Source: Sphingomonas ginsenosidimutans
GTDB lineage: Bacteria > Pseudomonadota > Alphaproteobacteria > Sphingomonadales > Sphingomonadaceae
Length of the DNA: 64,000 nt
NCBI RefSeq assembly: GCF_002374835.1
Contig: NZ_NWVD01000008.1
Location: 1 to 64,000 of the forward strand
Direction: 5' to 3'
Each line of letters starts with the position of its first letter. The stretch's first letter is position 1. The translations under genes were made by a program, and so were the position numbers. Shown here one piece after another: positions 46,419 to 56,461 of this stretch. A model generated the notes under the pieces. That model worked only from the letters and a program-made list of their open reading frames with translations. It was not told the origin of the DNA and searched no databases.

Positions 46419-46709
46419 GCCGGCGGGGCGCTGGCGCATGGCGTCGCTCCCCCGGTCATCCGGGAACGTCCCGCATGACGACGAGCGCGGCTTGTGCAGG
46501 GCGCAACAAAGAAAATTTCACGGAGGATGGTGCCCCCGCCGCGACAGCGGCCCTCATCTTTCAGTCGACCGGCGCATCACGGTGCGGGCCATCCTCCGCG
46601 CACTCCGCGCCTCCGCGTCTTCGCGCGAGCCCCTACCACCTCGCTCCGCGCCGACGCCCGCGATCGCACCCACCTTGCCGATCCGGCCCCCGTGCCGCAC
46701 AGCGCGCGG
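46419..46709. other. Intergenic region with a GxxExxY-cassette-like repeat end
   Basis: 291 bp before ispE. CGGAGGATGG (46521-46530) is a perfect 10-bp inverted repeat of CCATCCTCCG (46589-46598). CTCCGCGCCTCCGCGT (46603-46618) is identical to the first 16 bases of the right repeat of the cassette at 12418. No gene lies between them; it looks like a solo or decayed end. No promoter was identified with confidence. Confidence 0.6.
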
Positions 46710-47543
46710 ATGCTGACCGAAACCGCCCCGGCCAAGATCAACCTGGCGCTGCACGTCCGCGCGCGGCGCCCCGACGGCTATCACGATCTGGAGACGCTGT
46801 TCGTCTTCGCGCGTGACGGCGATCGCGTGTCGCTGGCCGACGCCGATACGTCCGCTTTCACCGTAGGCGGCCCGTTCGCGGGCGTCGTCGGGCCGGACGC
46901 CGACAATCTGGTCGTGCGCGCCGCCGCGGCGTTCCGCGCGGCGTTCGGCATCGCGCAGCATCATGCGATCACGCTCGACAAATATCTGCCGGTCGCCTCC
47001 GGGATCGGCGGCGGATCGGCGGATGCCGCCGCGACGCTCCGCGCGCTGGCGCGGCGGCATGACGTGGCGGCGGACGACGCGCGGCTGGTCGCGCTGGCCG
47101 TCGGGCTGGGTGCCGACGTGCCCGCCTGCCTGCTTGGCCGCGCCGCCTTCGGCAGCGGTCGGGGCGATGCGCTGACGCCGATCGCCGGACTGGGCGACAT
47201 GCCGGTGCTGCTGGTCAATCCGCTGGTGCCGGTGTCGACCGCGGCGATCTTCGCCGGGTGGGACGGCGTCGATCGCGGCGCGATCCCGAACGGCGGCGAC
47301 ACGCTCGCGCGTGGTATCGCCGGGCGCAACGATCTGCAGCCCGCCGCCGAACGGGTCGCGCCGCAGGTGGCGCAGGTGCTGGCGATCCTGCGCGAGCGAC
47401 CGGGCGCGGTGCTGGCACGGATGTCGGGATCGGGCGCGACCTGTTTCGCCTTGTTCCCGGACGCGGCGGATCGCGACGCGGCGGCGGCCGTGGTCGCCGC
47501 GGAACAACCGGGCTGGTGGCGGTTGGCGAGCGTCGTCGCGTGA
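46710..47543 (+). CDS. ispE: 4-diphosphocytidyl-2-C-methyl-D-erythritol kinase
   Basis: 277-residue GHMP kinase of the non-mevalonate isoprenoid route; it phosphorylates CDP-methylerythritol. It starts ETAPAKINLALHVRARRPDG and carries the ATP loop PVASGIGGGSADAAATLRAL and the C-terminal ARMSGSGATCFALF. ATG 46710 is the family start; the upstream open frame lies in the repeat region. Its stop overlaps the next gene (GTGA). Confidence 0.97.
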   Translation: MLTETAPAKINLALHVRARRPDGYHDLETLFVFARDGDRVSLADADTSAFTVGGPFAGVVGPDADNLVVRAAAAFRAAFGIAQHHAITLDKYLPVASGIGGGSADAAATLRALARRHDVAADDARLVALAVGLGADVPACLLGRAAFGSGRGDALTPIAGLGDMPVLLVNPLVPVSTAAIFAGWDGVDRGAIPNGGDTLARGIAGRNDLQPAAERVAPQVAQVLAILRERPGAVLARMSGSGATCFALFPDAADRDAAAAVVAAEQPGWWRLASVVA

Positions 47544-48247
47544 TCGCGCTCGACGTCGCCGGCGGGATCGCCACGGTCACGCTCGATCGCCCGGCGGCGC
47601 GCAACGCCCTGCCGACCGCCGGGTGGCGCGCGCTCGCCGATCTGCTCGCCCGCGTCCCCGCCGATGCCGCGGCGCTGGTGGTCGCCTCATCGACTCCGGG
47701 GGTGTTTTCCGCCGGCGCCGATCTCGCCGATCTGGCGCGGCTGGTCGATGATGTGCCGGCGCGCACCGCGTTCCGGCAGGCGATGCAGGACGCGGTGGAG
47801 GCGCTGGCCGCGCTGCCGATGCCCACGGTCGCGGCGGTCGGGGGCGCGGCGTTCGGCGCCGGGGTCGCGCTCGCGCTCGCCTGCGACGTGATCGTCGCGG
47901 GGGCGGATGCGCGCTTTTCCATTCCCCCGGCGCGGCTGGGGATCGGCTATCCGGCCGGCGACGTCGCGCGGCTGATCGCGCGGGTGGGGAAGGGGCAGGC
48001 GGCGCGGCTGCTGTTCACCGCCGCACCCGTCGATGCGGCGGAGGCGCTGCGGATCGGGTTGGCCGATCTGTCCGGTGACGGCGTGGACGTCGCCCGGACG
48101 ATCGCCGCGAACGACGCCGATGCGCTCCGGTTGCTCAAAAACACCCTTCGTTCGCCGCACGACTCGTCCCTGTCCGCCGCCTTCGAGGCGTCGTTCGGCT
48201 CCCCTGCCTTCGCCAATGGGGTCGCCCGCTACCGCCGCACCTCTTGA
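47540..48247 (+). CDS. Enoyl-CoA hydratase/isomerase family protein
   Basis: 235-residue crotonase. The oxyanion-hole segments are VFSAGADLADLARLV and AVGGAAFGAGVALALACD. The catalytic Glu pair of true hydratases is not obvious: IPPARLGIGYPAGD stands where E-x-x-G-I-x-P-x-x-G is expected, so the reaction may differ (isomerase, hydrolase or inactive). It starts at GTG overlapping the ispE stop. Confidence 0.88.
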   Translation: MIALDVAGGIATVTLDRPAARNALPTAGWRALADLLARVPADAAALVVASSTPGVFSAGADLADLARLVDDVPARTAFRQAMQDAVEALAALPMPTVAAVGGAAFGAGVALALACDVIVAGADARFSIPPARLGIGYPAGDVARLIARVGKGQAARLLFTAAPVDAAEALRIGLADLSGDGVDVARTIAANDADALRLLKNTLRSPHDSSLSAAFEASFGSPAFANGVARYRRTS

Positions 48248-48259
48248 TTTGCCCATGAA

Positions 48260-48274
48260 GTTCCCCACTTGTTC
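48260..48274. promoter_or_regulatory. LexA SOS box upstream of recA
   Basis: GTTC-CCCACTT-GTTC is a perfect match to the alphaproteobacterial LexA site GTTC-N7-GTTC. It lies 80 bp before the recA ATG, next to a promoter-like TTGTTC and, about 17 nt further, a TACACG -10-like hexamer. Confidence 0.85.
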
Positions 48275-48353
48275 TCATGGAACAAAGGCGATACACGCTT
48301 CCGAACGCGTTGAATGGTACGCGCGGGTGCTCTAGCGAAGGGGTCTTCAGGCA

Positions 48354-49427
48354 ATGGCCGCCAAACTTCAGGTGATCGATACCGGCATGGCAACCGCAAC
48401 TACCGACCGTCAAAAGGCGCTCGACGCCGCGCTCGCGCAGATCGACCGCGCCTTCGGCAAGGGCTCGGCGATGAAGCTGGGGCAGAAGGAAACGATGCAG
48501 GTGGAGGCGATCTCCACCGGCTCGCTGGGCCTCGACATCGCACTCGGCGTCGGCGGCCTGCCGCGCGGCCGCGTGATCGAAGTGTACGGCCCCGAAAGCT
48601 CGGGCAAGACCACGCTGGCGCTGCATGTCATTGCCGAGGCGCAGAAAAACGGCGGCACCGCGGCGTTCGTCGATGCCGAACACGCGCTCGATCCGGTCTA
48701 TGCGCGCAAGCTGGGCGTCAACATCGACGAACTGATCGTGTCGCAGCCGGACACTGGCGAACAGGCGCTGGAGATCACCGACACGCTGGTCCGCTCCAAC
48801 GCGATCGACGTGCTGGTGGTCGATTCGGTCGCCGCGCTGGTCCCCCGCGCGGAGATCGAAGGCGAGATGGGCGACAGCCACGTCGGCCTCCAGGCCCGCC
48901 TGATGTCCCAGTCCCTCCGCAAGCTGACCGGTTCGATCAGCCGCTCGCGCTGCATGGTCATCTTCATCAACCAGCTGCGCATGAAGATCGGCGTGATGTA
49001 CGGCAATCCGGAGACGACCACCGGCGGCAACGCACTGAAATTCTACGCTTCCGTCCGCCTCGACATCCGCCGCACCGGCGCGATCAAGGACCGGGACGAG
49101 GTGATCGGCAACGCCACCCGCGTGAAGGTGGTGAAGAACAAGGTCGCCCCGCCGTTCAAGCAGGTCGAATTCGACATCATGTACGGCGAAGGCATCTCGA
49201 AGATCGGCGAGGTGCTCGACCTGGGGGTCAAGGCCGGGCTGGTCGAGAAGTCGGGCGCATGGTTCTCCTACGATTCGGTACGGATCGGGCAGGGGCGCGA
49301 GAACGCCAAGACGTTCCTGCGTGAGAATCCCGAGATGCTCGATCGACTCGAAAAGGCGATTCGCGCCCGCACCGCGCAGGTGTCGGACGGGATGATGGCC
49401 GGTCCGAGCGAAGAGGACGATCTCTGA
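48354..49427 (+). CDS. recA: Recombinase RecA
   Basis: 357 residues. Walker A is GPESSGKT at residues 79-86, Walker B is [20 protein letters not shown], with the L2 loop [14 protein letters not shown] nearby and an acidic C-terminus. It drives homologous pairing and LexA cleavage. An SOS box upstream and an intrinsic terminator downstream make it a self-contained SOS gene. Confidence 0.99.
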   Translation: MAAKLQVIDTGMATATTDRQKALDAALAQIDRAFGKGSAMKLGQKETMQVEAISTGSLGLDIALGVGGLPRGRVIEVYGPESSGKTTLALHVIAEAQKNGGTAAFVDAEHALDPVYARKLGVNIDELIVSQPDTGEQALEITDTLVRSNAIDVLVVDSVAALVPRAEIEGEMGDSHVGLQARLMSQSLRKLTGSISRSRCMVIFINQLRMKIGVMYGNPETTTGGNALKFYASVRLDIRRTGAIKDRDEVIGNATRVKVVKNKVAPPFKQVEFDIMYGEGISKIGEVLDLGVKAGLVEKSGAWFSYDSVRIGQGRENAKTFLRENPEMLDRLEKAIRARTAQVSDGMMAGPSEEDDL

Positions 49428-49456
49428 TCCGCGCATCTGCCTGCGTCGGTGACGGG

Positions 49457-49488
49457 CGACCCGCCGGCGACGGCGGGTCGATTCGTTT
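49457..49488 (+). terminator. recA terminator
   Basis: CGACCCGCC-GGCGAC-GGCGGGTCG is a perfect 9-bp stem followed by ATTCGTTT, 30 bp after the recA stop. Confidence 0.7.
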
Positions 49489-49566
49489 CCGCGGCAGCAG
49501 GGAGAGGCAAGGGCGATCCGTGGTTGTTGATGCCGGTGTCGCCGCGCAAGGGCAGGATCGGATGCC

Positions 49567-50406
49567 ATGACCGGAGCACAGGACTGGCGCGGCCGAGTCG
49601 GCGAGACCTGGGCCGCCGAATATCGTCGGACCGAGCGCGCCTTTTCCGCGATCGCGCAGGCGCTCGATCTCACCGTTGCGCAACATGCTCCCGATAAGGG
49701 CCGGGCCGTGGACATCGGATGCGGGGCGGGCAGTACCGCGATCGCGCTGGCGCGGGCGCGGCCGGACATGACTGTCACCGGCATCGACCTGTCGGTCCCG
49801 CTGCTGTCGGTGGCGCAATCGCGCGCGGACGGCATCCCGCGCCTGCAATTCGTTGCAGGGGATGCGCGTGAGCTGCTGCCGTCGATGGCGCCGCTCGACC
49901 TGCTGGTCTCACGACATGGCGTCATGTTCTTCGACGATCCCGTCGCGGGATTCGCCGATATGGCCCGCGCGGCGCGCGGGGGGGCGCCGCTGGTGTTCTC
50001 GTGCTTTCGCTCGCGGATCGAAAACGACTGGTCGGGCGCGGTCGATCGCGTGCTGGGCCAGGCGGCACCCGCCGACGGCCATGCGCCCGGTCCCTATGCG
50101 CTCGCCGACCGGGAACGCACCTATCGCATCCTGCACGACGCCGGCTGGCACCGGATCGCGGCGACTCCGCACGACGTCCGCTACGTCGTCGGCGAAGGTG
50201 ACGATGCGGTGGAGGATGCCCTGGCCTTCTATCGCCGGATCGGGTCGGCGGCGGCGATATTGGCCGCGGTGGACGGGGGGGAACGGCGGCGGCTGGAAGA
50301 TGCGTTGCGCGATATGCTGGCCGCACGGATATGCGGCGGGGCAATCGCGTTTACCGCAGCGATCTGGATATGGACCGCCACGGCGGCAGGAGAGCGAATG
50401 GCATGA
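49567..50406 (+). CDS. Class I SAM-dependent methyltransferase
   Basis: 279 residues. SAM motif I is AVDIGCGAGSTAIALAR, followed by MTVTGIDLSVPLL and LDLLVSRHGVMFFDDPVAGF. This is the UbiE/Methyltransf_25-like fold; the substrate is unknown. It is translationally coupled to the GST gene (ATGA), which may mean a joint detoxification role. Confidence 0.88.
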   Translation: MTGAQDWRGRVGETWAAEYRRTERAFSAIAQALDLTVAQHAPDKGRAVDIGCGAGSTAIALARARPDMTVTGIDLSVPLLSVAQSRADGIPRLQFVAGDARELLPSMAPLDLLVSRHGVMFFDDPVAGFADMARAARGGAPLVFSCFRSRIENDWSGAVDRVLGQAAPADGHAPGPYALADRERTYRILHDAGWHRIAATPHDVRYVVGEGDDAVEDALAFYRRIGSAAAILAAVDGGERRRLEDALRDMLAARICGGAIAFTAAIWIWTATAAGERMA

Positions 50407-51050
50407 CGATCATCGTCCATCACTTGGAAAATTCGCGGTCGCAGCGCGTCCTGTGGATGCTCGAGGAACTCGGCATGCCCTATACCGTCAAGCGCTATGA
50501 GCGGGACCGCCGCACGATGCTGGCCCCGCCGGAACTGCGGCGTGTCCATCCGCTCGGCAAGTCGCCGGTGATCGAGGATGACGAGGACAATGCCGCCGGC
50601 GCGCCGCGCGTGATCGCGGAGACCGGCGCGATCGTGGAGTATCTGGTCGACAAGGCCGACGGGGAACTGGGCGCACCCAGCCGGCGCGAAGAGGCGCTCG
50701 CCTATCGGTTCTGGCTGCATTACGCCGAAGGCTCGATGATGCCGCCGCTGCTGCTGAAACTGGTGCTGGGGCGCATCCCGCTGATGGGCAAGCCCGCGGC
50801 GAAGAAGATCCAGCCGATGATCGACCGGCATCTCGATTACGTCGAAAGCCAGCTGGCCAGCCGCCCGTGGTTCGCGGGTGAGGGCTTTACCGCCGCCGAT
50901 GTGATGATGAGTTTCCCGCTGGAGGCGGCGCGCAGCCGTGCCGGGCTGGACGGGGGGCGTCCGGCGACGATCGCGTGGCTCGAACGGATCCATGCGCGGC
51001 CAGCCTATCAGCGCGCGCTGGAGGCTGGCGGGCCCTACGCCTACGCCTGA
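50403..51050 (+). CDS. Glutathione S-transferase
   Basis: 215 residues. An N-terminal thioredoxin-like domain starts MTIIVHHLENSRSQRVLWML (catalytic Ser in NSRSQR, beta/theta-like) with GKSPVIED and ETGAIVEYL for glutathione binding. The helical C-terminal domain has FTAADVMMSFPLEAA. It conjugates glutathione to electrophiles. It starts within the methyltransferase stop. Confidence 0.94.
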   Translation: MTIIVHHLENSRSQRVLWMLEELGMPYTVKRYERDRRTMLAPPELRRVHPLGKSPVIEDDEDNAAGAPRVIAETGAIVEYLVDKADGELGAPSRREEALAYRFWLHYAEGSMMPPLLLKLVLGRIPLMGKPAAKKIQPMIDRHLDYVESQLASRPWFAGEGFTAADVMMSFPLEAARSRAGLDGGRPATIAWLERIHARPAYQRALEAGGPYAYA

Positions 51051-51418
51051 CGAGTGAAGCGGAACGGCGGTCCGCCGGTTCGCATCGCGTGACGTCGACG
51101 TTTGTTCCGTCCAGGGCGTGACGGGCATTTCGTGCCCCGCGCCTTCCAACCGCCACCCGGAACGTTCGCTTCCGCTTGGAAGAACCTTTTCCCGCCGCGC
51201 GACGCTGCCCGGTCGACCGACCATTCCGTCGGGCCGGCGACCGTGGGATGCTAGGGACGTACTATGGCGCGCCCTGACGGACAGATGGCCAGCGGGACAA
51301 TAGCGCTGGACCCCGCACACACCCCCGGTCGCCCGCCGGGAACAGCACCCCCTATCGGTCGTTTCGCGCGCGCGTCACGGATTGTCGCGCGCGCCGGTTC
51401 CGCCTAAGTCGCGCTGTT
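51051..51418. other. Intergenic region before alaS, nothing recognised
   Basis: 368 bp. No ORF with coding character, no RNA gene and no repeat seen elsewhere in the window. The last 60 bp are very rich in CGCGCG. The alaS promoter and perhaps a regulated leader should lie here but are not evident by eye. Confidence 0.5.
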
Positions 51419-54097
51419 ATGACTTCGACCAACGACATTCGCCGCTCGTTCCTCGACTATTTCGGCGGCAGCGGCCACCGCATCGTGCCCTCCGCGCCGC
51501 TGGTGCCGCAGAACGATCCGACGCTGATGTTCGTCAACGCCGGGATGGTGCCGTTCAAGAACGTCTTCACCGGTCTGGAAACGCGCCCCTATTCCACCGC
51601 GACCAGCTCGCAGAAGTGCGTGCGCGCGGGCGGCAAGCACAACGATCTGGACAATGTCGGCTATACCGCGCGGCATCACACCTTCTTCGAAATGCTCGGC
51701 AATTTTTCGTTCGGGGATTATTTCAAGGAACAGGCGATCACGCATGCGTGGACACTGCTGACCCGCGAATGGGGGCTGCCGGCGGACAGGCTCACCGTCA
51801 CGGTCTATCATACCGACGATCAGGCGGCCGATCTGTGGAAGAAGATTGCCGGCTTGCCCGATCAGCGCATCATCCGCATCGCGACCAAGGACAATTTCTG
51901 GGCGATGGGATCGGACGGGCCGTGCGGGCCGTGTTCGGAAATCTTCTACGACCATGGCGATCACATCCCCGGCGGCCCGCCGGGCAGCCCGGACGAGGAC
52001 GGCGACCGCTTCGTCGAAATCTGGAACCTGGTGTTCATGCAGCATGTGCAGGAGGCGGATGCGATCATCGGCGACCTGCCGCGGCCGTCGATCGACACCG
52101 GTATGGGGCTGGAGCGCGTCGCCGCGGTGATGCAGGGCGTCCACGACAATTACGATACCGATACGTTCAAGGCGCTGATCGCGGCGTCGGGGGCGCTGAC
52201 CCACACGGCCACCACGGGTGAGACGCAGGCGAGCCATCGCGTGATCGCCGATCACCTGCGCTGCTCGGGCTTCCTGGTGGCCGATGGCGTGCTGCCCGCC
52301 AATGAGGGGCGCGGCTATGTGCTGCGCCGGATCATGCGGCGCGCGATGCGGCATGCGCATCTGCTGGGTGGCGCCAAAGGAAATGGTGGGGAGCCGTTGA
52401 TGCACAGGCTGGTGCCGGCGCTGGTATCGGAAATGGGCGCGGCCTATCCCGAACTTGTCCGCGCGCAGCCACTGATCGAGGCCACGCTGCGGCAGGAGGA
52501 AACGCGCTTCCGCCAGACGCTGGACAAGGGGCTGAAGCTGCTGGACGAGGCGACCGCGGGGATGCGCGCGGGCGATACGCTGCCGGGCGAGACGGCGTTC
52601 CGCCTCTACGACACGTTCGGCTTCCCCTATGACCTGACCGAGGATGCGCTGCGCGCGCAGGACCTTGGCGTCGATCGCGCCGGGTTCGATGCCGCGATGG
52701 CGGAGCAGAAGCGTGCCGCGCGCGCGGCCTGGAAGGGTTCGGGGGCGAAGGCGTCCGACGAATTGTGGTTCGATATCGCCGAGGAAGTCGGGGCGACCGA
52801 ATTCACCGGCTATGCCAGCGACGTCGGCGAGGGCGTCGTGCTCGCGCTGGTGCGCGACGGCGCGCGGGTCGACCAGGCCGCGGCGGGCGAGCAGGTGGAC
52901 GTTATCGTCAACCAGTCGCCTTTCTATGCCGAAAGCGGAGGACAGGTCGGGGACGCGGGCAGCATCGCCGGCGACGGCGGGCTGGCCGCGACCGTGACGG
53001 ATACGTCGAAGCAGCTCGGCAAGCTGTGGGTGCATCACGCGCGGGTCGACGCGGGCGCGATCAAGGTCGGCGACACCGTCAAGCTGGCGATCGACCTGAC
53101 GCGGCGGGCCGCGATCCGCGCGAACCATTCGGCCACGCACCTGCTGCACGAGGCGCTGCGCCAGAAGCTGGGCACGCATGTCGTGCAGAAGGGATCGCTG
53201 GTGGCGCCAGAGCGGCTGCGCTTCGACGTGTCGCATCCCAGCGCGATGTCGGCCGCCGAACTGGCCGAGGCGGAGGCCGCCGTGAACGCCCAGATCCGCG
53301 CGAACGGCACGGTGGAAACGCGGCTGATGACGCCGGATGATGCGATCGCAATGGGCGCCATGGCGCTGTTCGGCGAAAAATACGGCGACGAAGTGCGAGT
53401 CGTATCGATGGGAAGCGACGATGCGGGCGCGACCTATTCGATCGAATTGTGCGGTGGGACGCACGTCCGCGCGCTGGGCGACATCGGCGTGTTCAAGATT
53501 ATCGGCGAAAGCGCGGTGTCGAGCGGCGTGCGCCGCGTCGAGGCGCTGACCGGTGAAGCGGCACGCGCCTATCTGAACGCACGCGACGAGAAGCTGCGCG
53601 AGGCTGCGGCGACGCTGAAGACGACGCCGGACGACGTGCCCGCGCGCGTCGCCACGCTGATGGAGGAGCGCCGCCGGCTGGAGCGCGAACTGGCCGAAGC
53701 GAAGAAGGCGCTGGCACTGGGCGGCGGCGCGGGCGCCGATACGCCCGGGCCGGAGAGCGTCAACGGCATCGGCTTCGTCGGGCAGGTGCTGGACGGATTC
53801 GAGGCGAAGGGGCTGCGCGGCGCGGTGGACGACGCCAAGGCGCGCGTCGGTTCGGGCGTGGCGGTGATGGTCGCGGTCAATGAGGGCCGCGCGTCGGTTG
53901 CGGTCGGCGTGACCGACGATCTGCTGGGCGCGTTGAACGCGGTCGACCTGTTGCGCCGTGCGGTGGCCGAACTGGGCGGACAGGGCGGCGGCGGCCGCCC
54001 CGACATGGCGCAGGGCGGCGGACCGGACGGCAGCAAGGCGGCCGGGGCGGTCGCGGCGGTGCGAGCGGCACTGGAGCAGGTCAGCCAGCCGGCCTGA
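51419..54097 (+). CDS. alaS: Alanine-tRNA ligase
   Basis: 892 residues. The class II aminoacylation domain has [20 protein letters not shown], motif 2 and [13 protein letters not shown]. The editing domain has the zinc/catalytic HxxxH in [14 protein letters not shown], and [13 protein letters not shown]. The C-terminal C-Ala domain ends near [20 protein letters not shown]. It charges tRNA-Ala and clears Ser/Gly misacylation. A terminator follows. Confidence 0.99.
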   Translation: MTSTNDIRRSFLDYFGGSGHRIVPSAPLVPQNDPTLMFVNAGMVPFKNVFTGLETRPYSTATSSQKCVRAGGKHNDLDNVGYTARHHTFFEMLGNFSFGDYFKEQAITHAWTLLTREWGLPADRLTVTVYHTDDQAADLWKKIAGLPDQRIIRIATKDNFWAMGSDGPCGPCSEIFYDHGDHIPGGPPGSPDEDGDRFVEIWNLVFMQHVQEADAIIGDLPRPSIDTGMGLERVAAVMQGVHDNYDTDTFKALIAASGALTHTATTGETQASHRVIADHLRCSGFLVADGVLPANEGRGYVLRRIMRRAMRHAHLLGGAKGNGGEPLMHRLVPALVSEMGAAYPELVRAQPLIEATLRQEETRFRQTLDKGLKLLDEATAGMRAGDTLPGETAFRLYDTFGFPYDLTEDALRAQDLGVDRAGFDAAMAEQKRAARAAWKGSGAKASDELWFDIAEEVGATEFTGYASDVGEGVVLALVRDGARVDQAAAGEQVDVIVNQSPFYAESGGQVGDAGSIAGDGGLAATVTDTSKQLGKLWVHHARVDAGAIKVGDTVKLAIDLTRRAAIRANHSATHLLHEALRQKLGTHVVQKGSLVAPERLRFDVSHPSAMSAAELAEAEAAVNAQIRANGTVETRLMTPDDAIAMGAMALFGEKYGDEVRVVSMGSDDAGATYSIELCGGTHVRALGDIGVFKIIGESAVSSGVRRVEALTGEAARAYLNARDEKLREAAATLKTTPDDVPARVATLMEERRRLERELAEAKKALALGGGAGADTPGPESVNGIGFVGQVLDGFEAKGLRGAVDDAKARVGSGVAVMVAVNEGRASVAVGVTDDLLGALNAVDLLRRAVAELGGQGGGGRPDMAQGGGPDGSKAAGAVAAVRAALEQVSQPA

Positions 54098-54120
54098 CGT
54101 TCGGATACGCCAAAAGGAAA

Positions 54121-54150
54121 CGGCGCCCGCATCCTGCGATGCGGGCGCCG
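54121..54150. terminator. Bidirectional terminator between alaS and the convergent gene
   Basis: CGGCGCCCGCATC-CTGC-GATGCGGGCGCCG is a perfect 13-bp stem. Plus strand continues TCCCTATTTC and minus strand TTTCCTTTT, so it can end both alaS and the convergent gene ending at 54178. Confidence 0.8.
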
Positions 54151-54177
54151 TCCCTATTTCAAGCGGTCAACCGGCGT

Positions 54178-54846
54178 TTAGCGCGGCTTGCGCTTCGCCT
54201 TCGGGGTGGTGGCGGCCGTCGTAGTCGCCTCCGCCGCGGTGTCGGTCGAGGTGGTTGCGGCTTCCGCCTGCGTCGCGGTGGCGGCGCTGGCGCTGGCTGC
54301 CGGGGCGGCGGCGCCCATCGCGGCCTTCAGCTGGTCGGCGGTCATGCCGATCGTGATGCCCTGCGGCCCCGGACCGAAGCCGTTCATCGGCAGCTTGGCG
54401 TCACCGTCGGTCGTGGTCAGCGTGATGCCGGTGGCATCGACCGACTTGATCGTGCCGAGCTGCGCACCGCCGGTGCCGTAGACGGTGGCGCCGGGAACCA
54501 GCTTCGACTTGAATTCCGCGCTGGCCTGCGCCTGCTGCTGGCCAGCGGCGGCCTCGAGCTGCGCCTTCGTCAGCGCCAGCACCGGACCCTGCGCACCCTT
54601 ACCGAGCGAGGTCAGCGGAACAGCCGCCTTCACGGTGCCGGTGTTGATGACCGCGTTGGTCCCGTCGGTGCTGTCGACGGTGCCGACGACACCGCCGGCG
54701 GTGTCATATACCGTGGCACCGGTGGTGACGGTGACGCCCGCGGTGGCGGCACCGGTCTGTGCGGGGGCTGGCGCTGGTGCCTGGGCCATCGCGGCACCCG
54801 GCAGCGCGATGGCGGAAGCAAGAGCGAAAACAGCAAAATTCTTCAC
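54178..54846 (-). CDS. Periplasmic protein with two PRC-barrel-like repeats
   Basis: 222 residues with a signal peptide (VKNFAVFALASAIALPGAAM-AQAP). Two related units follow: GATVYDTAGGVVGTVDSTDG and GATVYGTGGAQLGTIKSVDA, a duplicated PRC-barrel-like beta motif, then an Ala/Thr-rich tail ending KAKRKPR. GTG 54846 is chosen because AAGGAG lies 6 nt upstream; the open frame to 54960 has no ribosome site. Function unknown. It is divergent from radA. Confidence 0.8.
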   Translation of the reverse strand: MKNFAVFALASAIALPGAAMAQAPAPAPAQTGAATAGVTVTTGATVYDTAGGVVGTVDSTDGTNAVINTGTVKAAVPLTSLGKGAQGPVLALTKAQLEAAAGQQQAQASAEFKSKLVPGATVYGTGGAQLGTIKSVDATGITLTTTDGDAKLPMNGFGPGPQGITIGMTADQLKAAMGAAAPAASASAATATQAEAATTSTDTAAEATTTAATTPKAKRKPR

Positions 54847-55004
54847 GAGGCACTCCTTCTCTCGTTTGTGAATTCGTGTCGCCATGGCAACGACGAGGCC
54901 ATGAAGAGGGTTCCGAATCTGCCGCATTTTGCCTGCACGTTGCATGAACCGGCTGTTCATCGCAGGTTTGTTCCCCTATCGTTCCTTTGGCGCTAGGGGG
55001 ACGC

Positions 55005-56384
55005 ATGGCCAAGGCTCAGAAGCGATACGTATGCCAGTCATGTGGCTCGGTTAGCCACCGCTGGCAGGGGCAATGCGCCGATTGTTCGGCGTGGAACACA
55101 CTGGTGGAGGAGACGCCGGTCACGGTCACGCCGTTCCAGGCGCGGCACAACCTGCAGGGCGGCGGGCGTGCGATCGAGATGATCGGGCTGGACACCGACG
55201 TGGCGTTGCCGGAGCGGACCGCGTTCGGCATGGCGGAACTGGATCGCGCGCTGGGTGGCGGGCTGGTCGCGGGGTCGGCGACGCTGATCGGCGGCGATCC
55301 CGGAATCGGCAAGTCGACGTTGCTGTTGCAGGCGGCGGCGGCGCTGGCGCGGCGGGGGCATGACGTCGCCTATGTCTCCGGCGAGGAAGCGGCCGATCAG
55401 GTGCGGCTGCGCGCGCGGCGGCTGGGGCTGGGCGATGCGCCGGTGCGGCTGGCGGCGGCGACGTCGACGCGCGATATTCTGACCACGATGGGACAGGGCA
55501 CGCCGCCTGCGCTGCTGGTGATTGATTCGATCCAGACGATGCATTCCGACCTGATCGAGGGGGCGCCGGGGACGGTCAGTCAGGTGCGGGCGAGCGCACA
55601 GGAACTGATCCGCTTCGCCAAGGAGCGCGGCACCGCGGTCATCCTGGTCGGCCATGTGACCAAGGACGGCACGATCGCGGGGCCGCGCGTGCTGGAGCAT
55701 ATGGTCGACACCGTGCTCAGCTTCGAGGGCGAGCGCAGCCATCAGTATCGCATTCTGCGCAGCCTGAAGAACCGTTTCGGCGGCACCGACGAGATCGGCG
55801 TGTTCGCGATGGCGGGCGACGGGCTGGCGGAGGTGTCCAACCCTTCCGCATTGTTCCTGACGCAGCGCGACGAGAGCGTGACCGGGACGACGGTGTTCCC
55901 CGCGCTGGAGGGGACGCGCCCAGTGCTGGTCGAGATCCAGGCGCTGGTCGTGCGGCTCGCCAGCGGGGCGACGCCGCGGCGCGCGGTCGTCGGGTGGGAT
56001 TCGGGGCGGCTGGCGATGATCCTGGCGGTGCTGGAGGCGCGCTGCGGGCTGAGCTTTTCAACCTGCGAGGTCTATCTGAACGTCGCGGGTGGCTATCGCG
56101 TGCAGGATCCGGCGGCGGATGTGGCGGTGGCCGCGGCGCTGGTGTCGGCGCTGAGCGAGCGGCCGGTGCCGGTCGATGCGGTAGCGTTCGGCGAAATCGC
56201 GCTGTCCGGCGAATTGCGGCCGGTGGCGCACGCGCCGCTGCGGCTGAAGGAAGCGGCCAAGCTGGGGTTCGAGCGCGCGCTGCTGCCGATCGCGGCGGCC
56301 GAGGCGGCAGCGAGCGGGCCGATTCGCGTATCGGGGTTCCGCACGCTGGGCCAGTTCGTCGACCACATGCTGGGCCGGGGGTGA
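55005..56384 (+). CDS. radA: DNA repair protein RadA
   Basis: 459 residues. The zinc finger is CQSCG...CADC in the first 30 residues, Walker A is GGDPGIGKST, the RadA-specific LKNRFGGTDEIGVF follows, and the C-terminal Lon-like domain has DVAVAAALVSAL. It remodels recombination branches with RecA. ATG 55005 gives the family N-terminus MAKAQKRYVC. Confidence 0.98.
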   Translation: MAKAQKRYVCQSCGSVSHRWQGQCADCSAWNTLVEETPVTVTPFQARHNLQGGGRAIEMIGLDTDVALPERTAFGMAELDRALGGGLVAGSATLIGGDPGIGKSTLLLQAAAALARRGHDVAYVSGEEAADQVRLRARRLGLGDAPVRLAAATSTRDILTTMGQGTPPALLVIDSIQTMHSDLIEGAPGTVSQVRASAQELIRFAKERGTAVILVGHVTKDGTIAGPRVLEHMVDTVLSFEGERSHQYRILRSLKNRFGGTDEIGVFAMAGDGLAEVSNPSALFLTQRDESVTGTTVFPALEGTRPVLVEIQALVVRLASGATPRRAVVGWDSGRLAMILAVLEARCGLSFSTCEVYLNVAGGYRVQDPAADVAVAAALVSALSERPVPVDAVAFGEIALSGELRPVAHAPLRLKEAAKLGFERALLPIAAAEAAASGPIRVSGFRTLGQFVDHMLGRG

Positions 56385-56461
56385 CCATGGGCGCGCGCCA
56401 GCCCTGGATCGGCCGGAAACCGCTCTAGCGGCGCGGCGCGTCCGGCCATATGGGGAAGGGC

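Noticed and set aside
51118..51303. 61-codon frame in the gap before alaS
   Set aside because: No ribosome site, no protein-like composition, and Arg/Pro-rich as expected from random GC-rich DNA.
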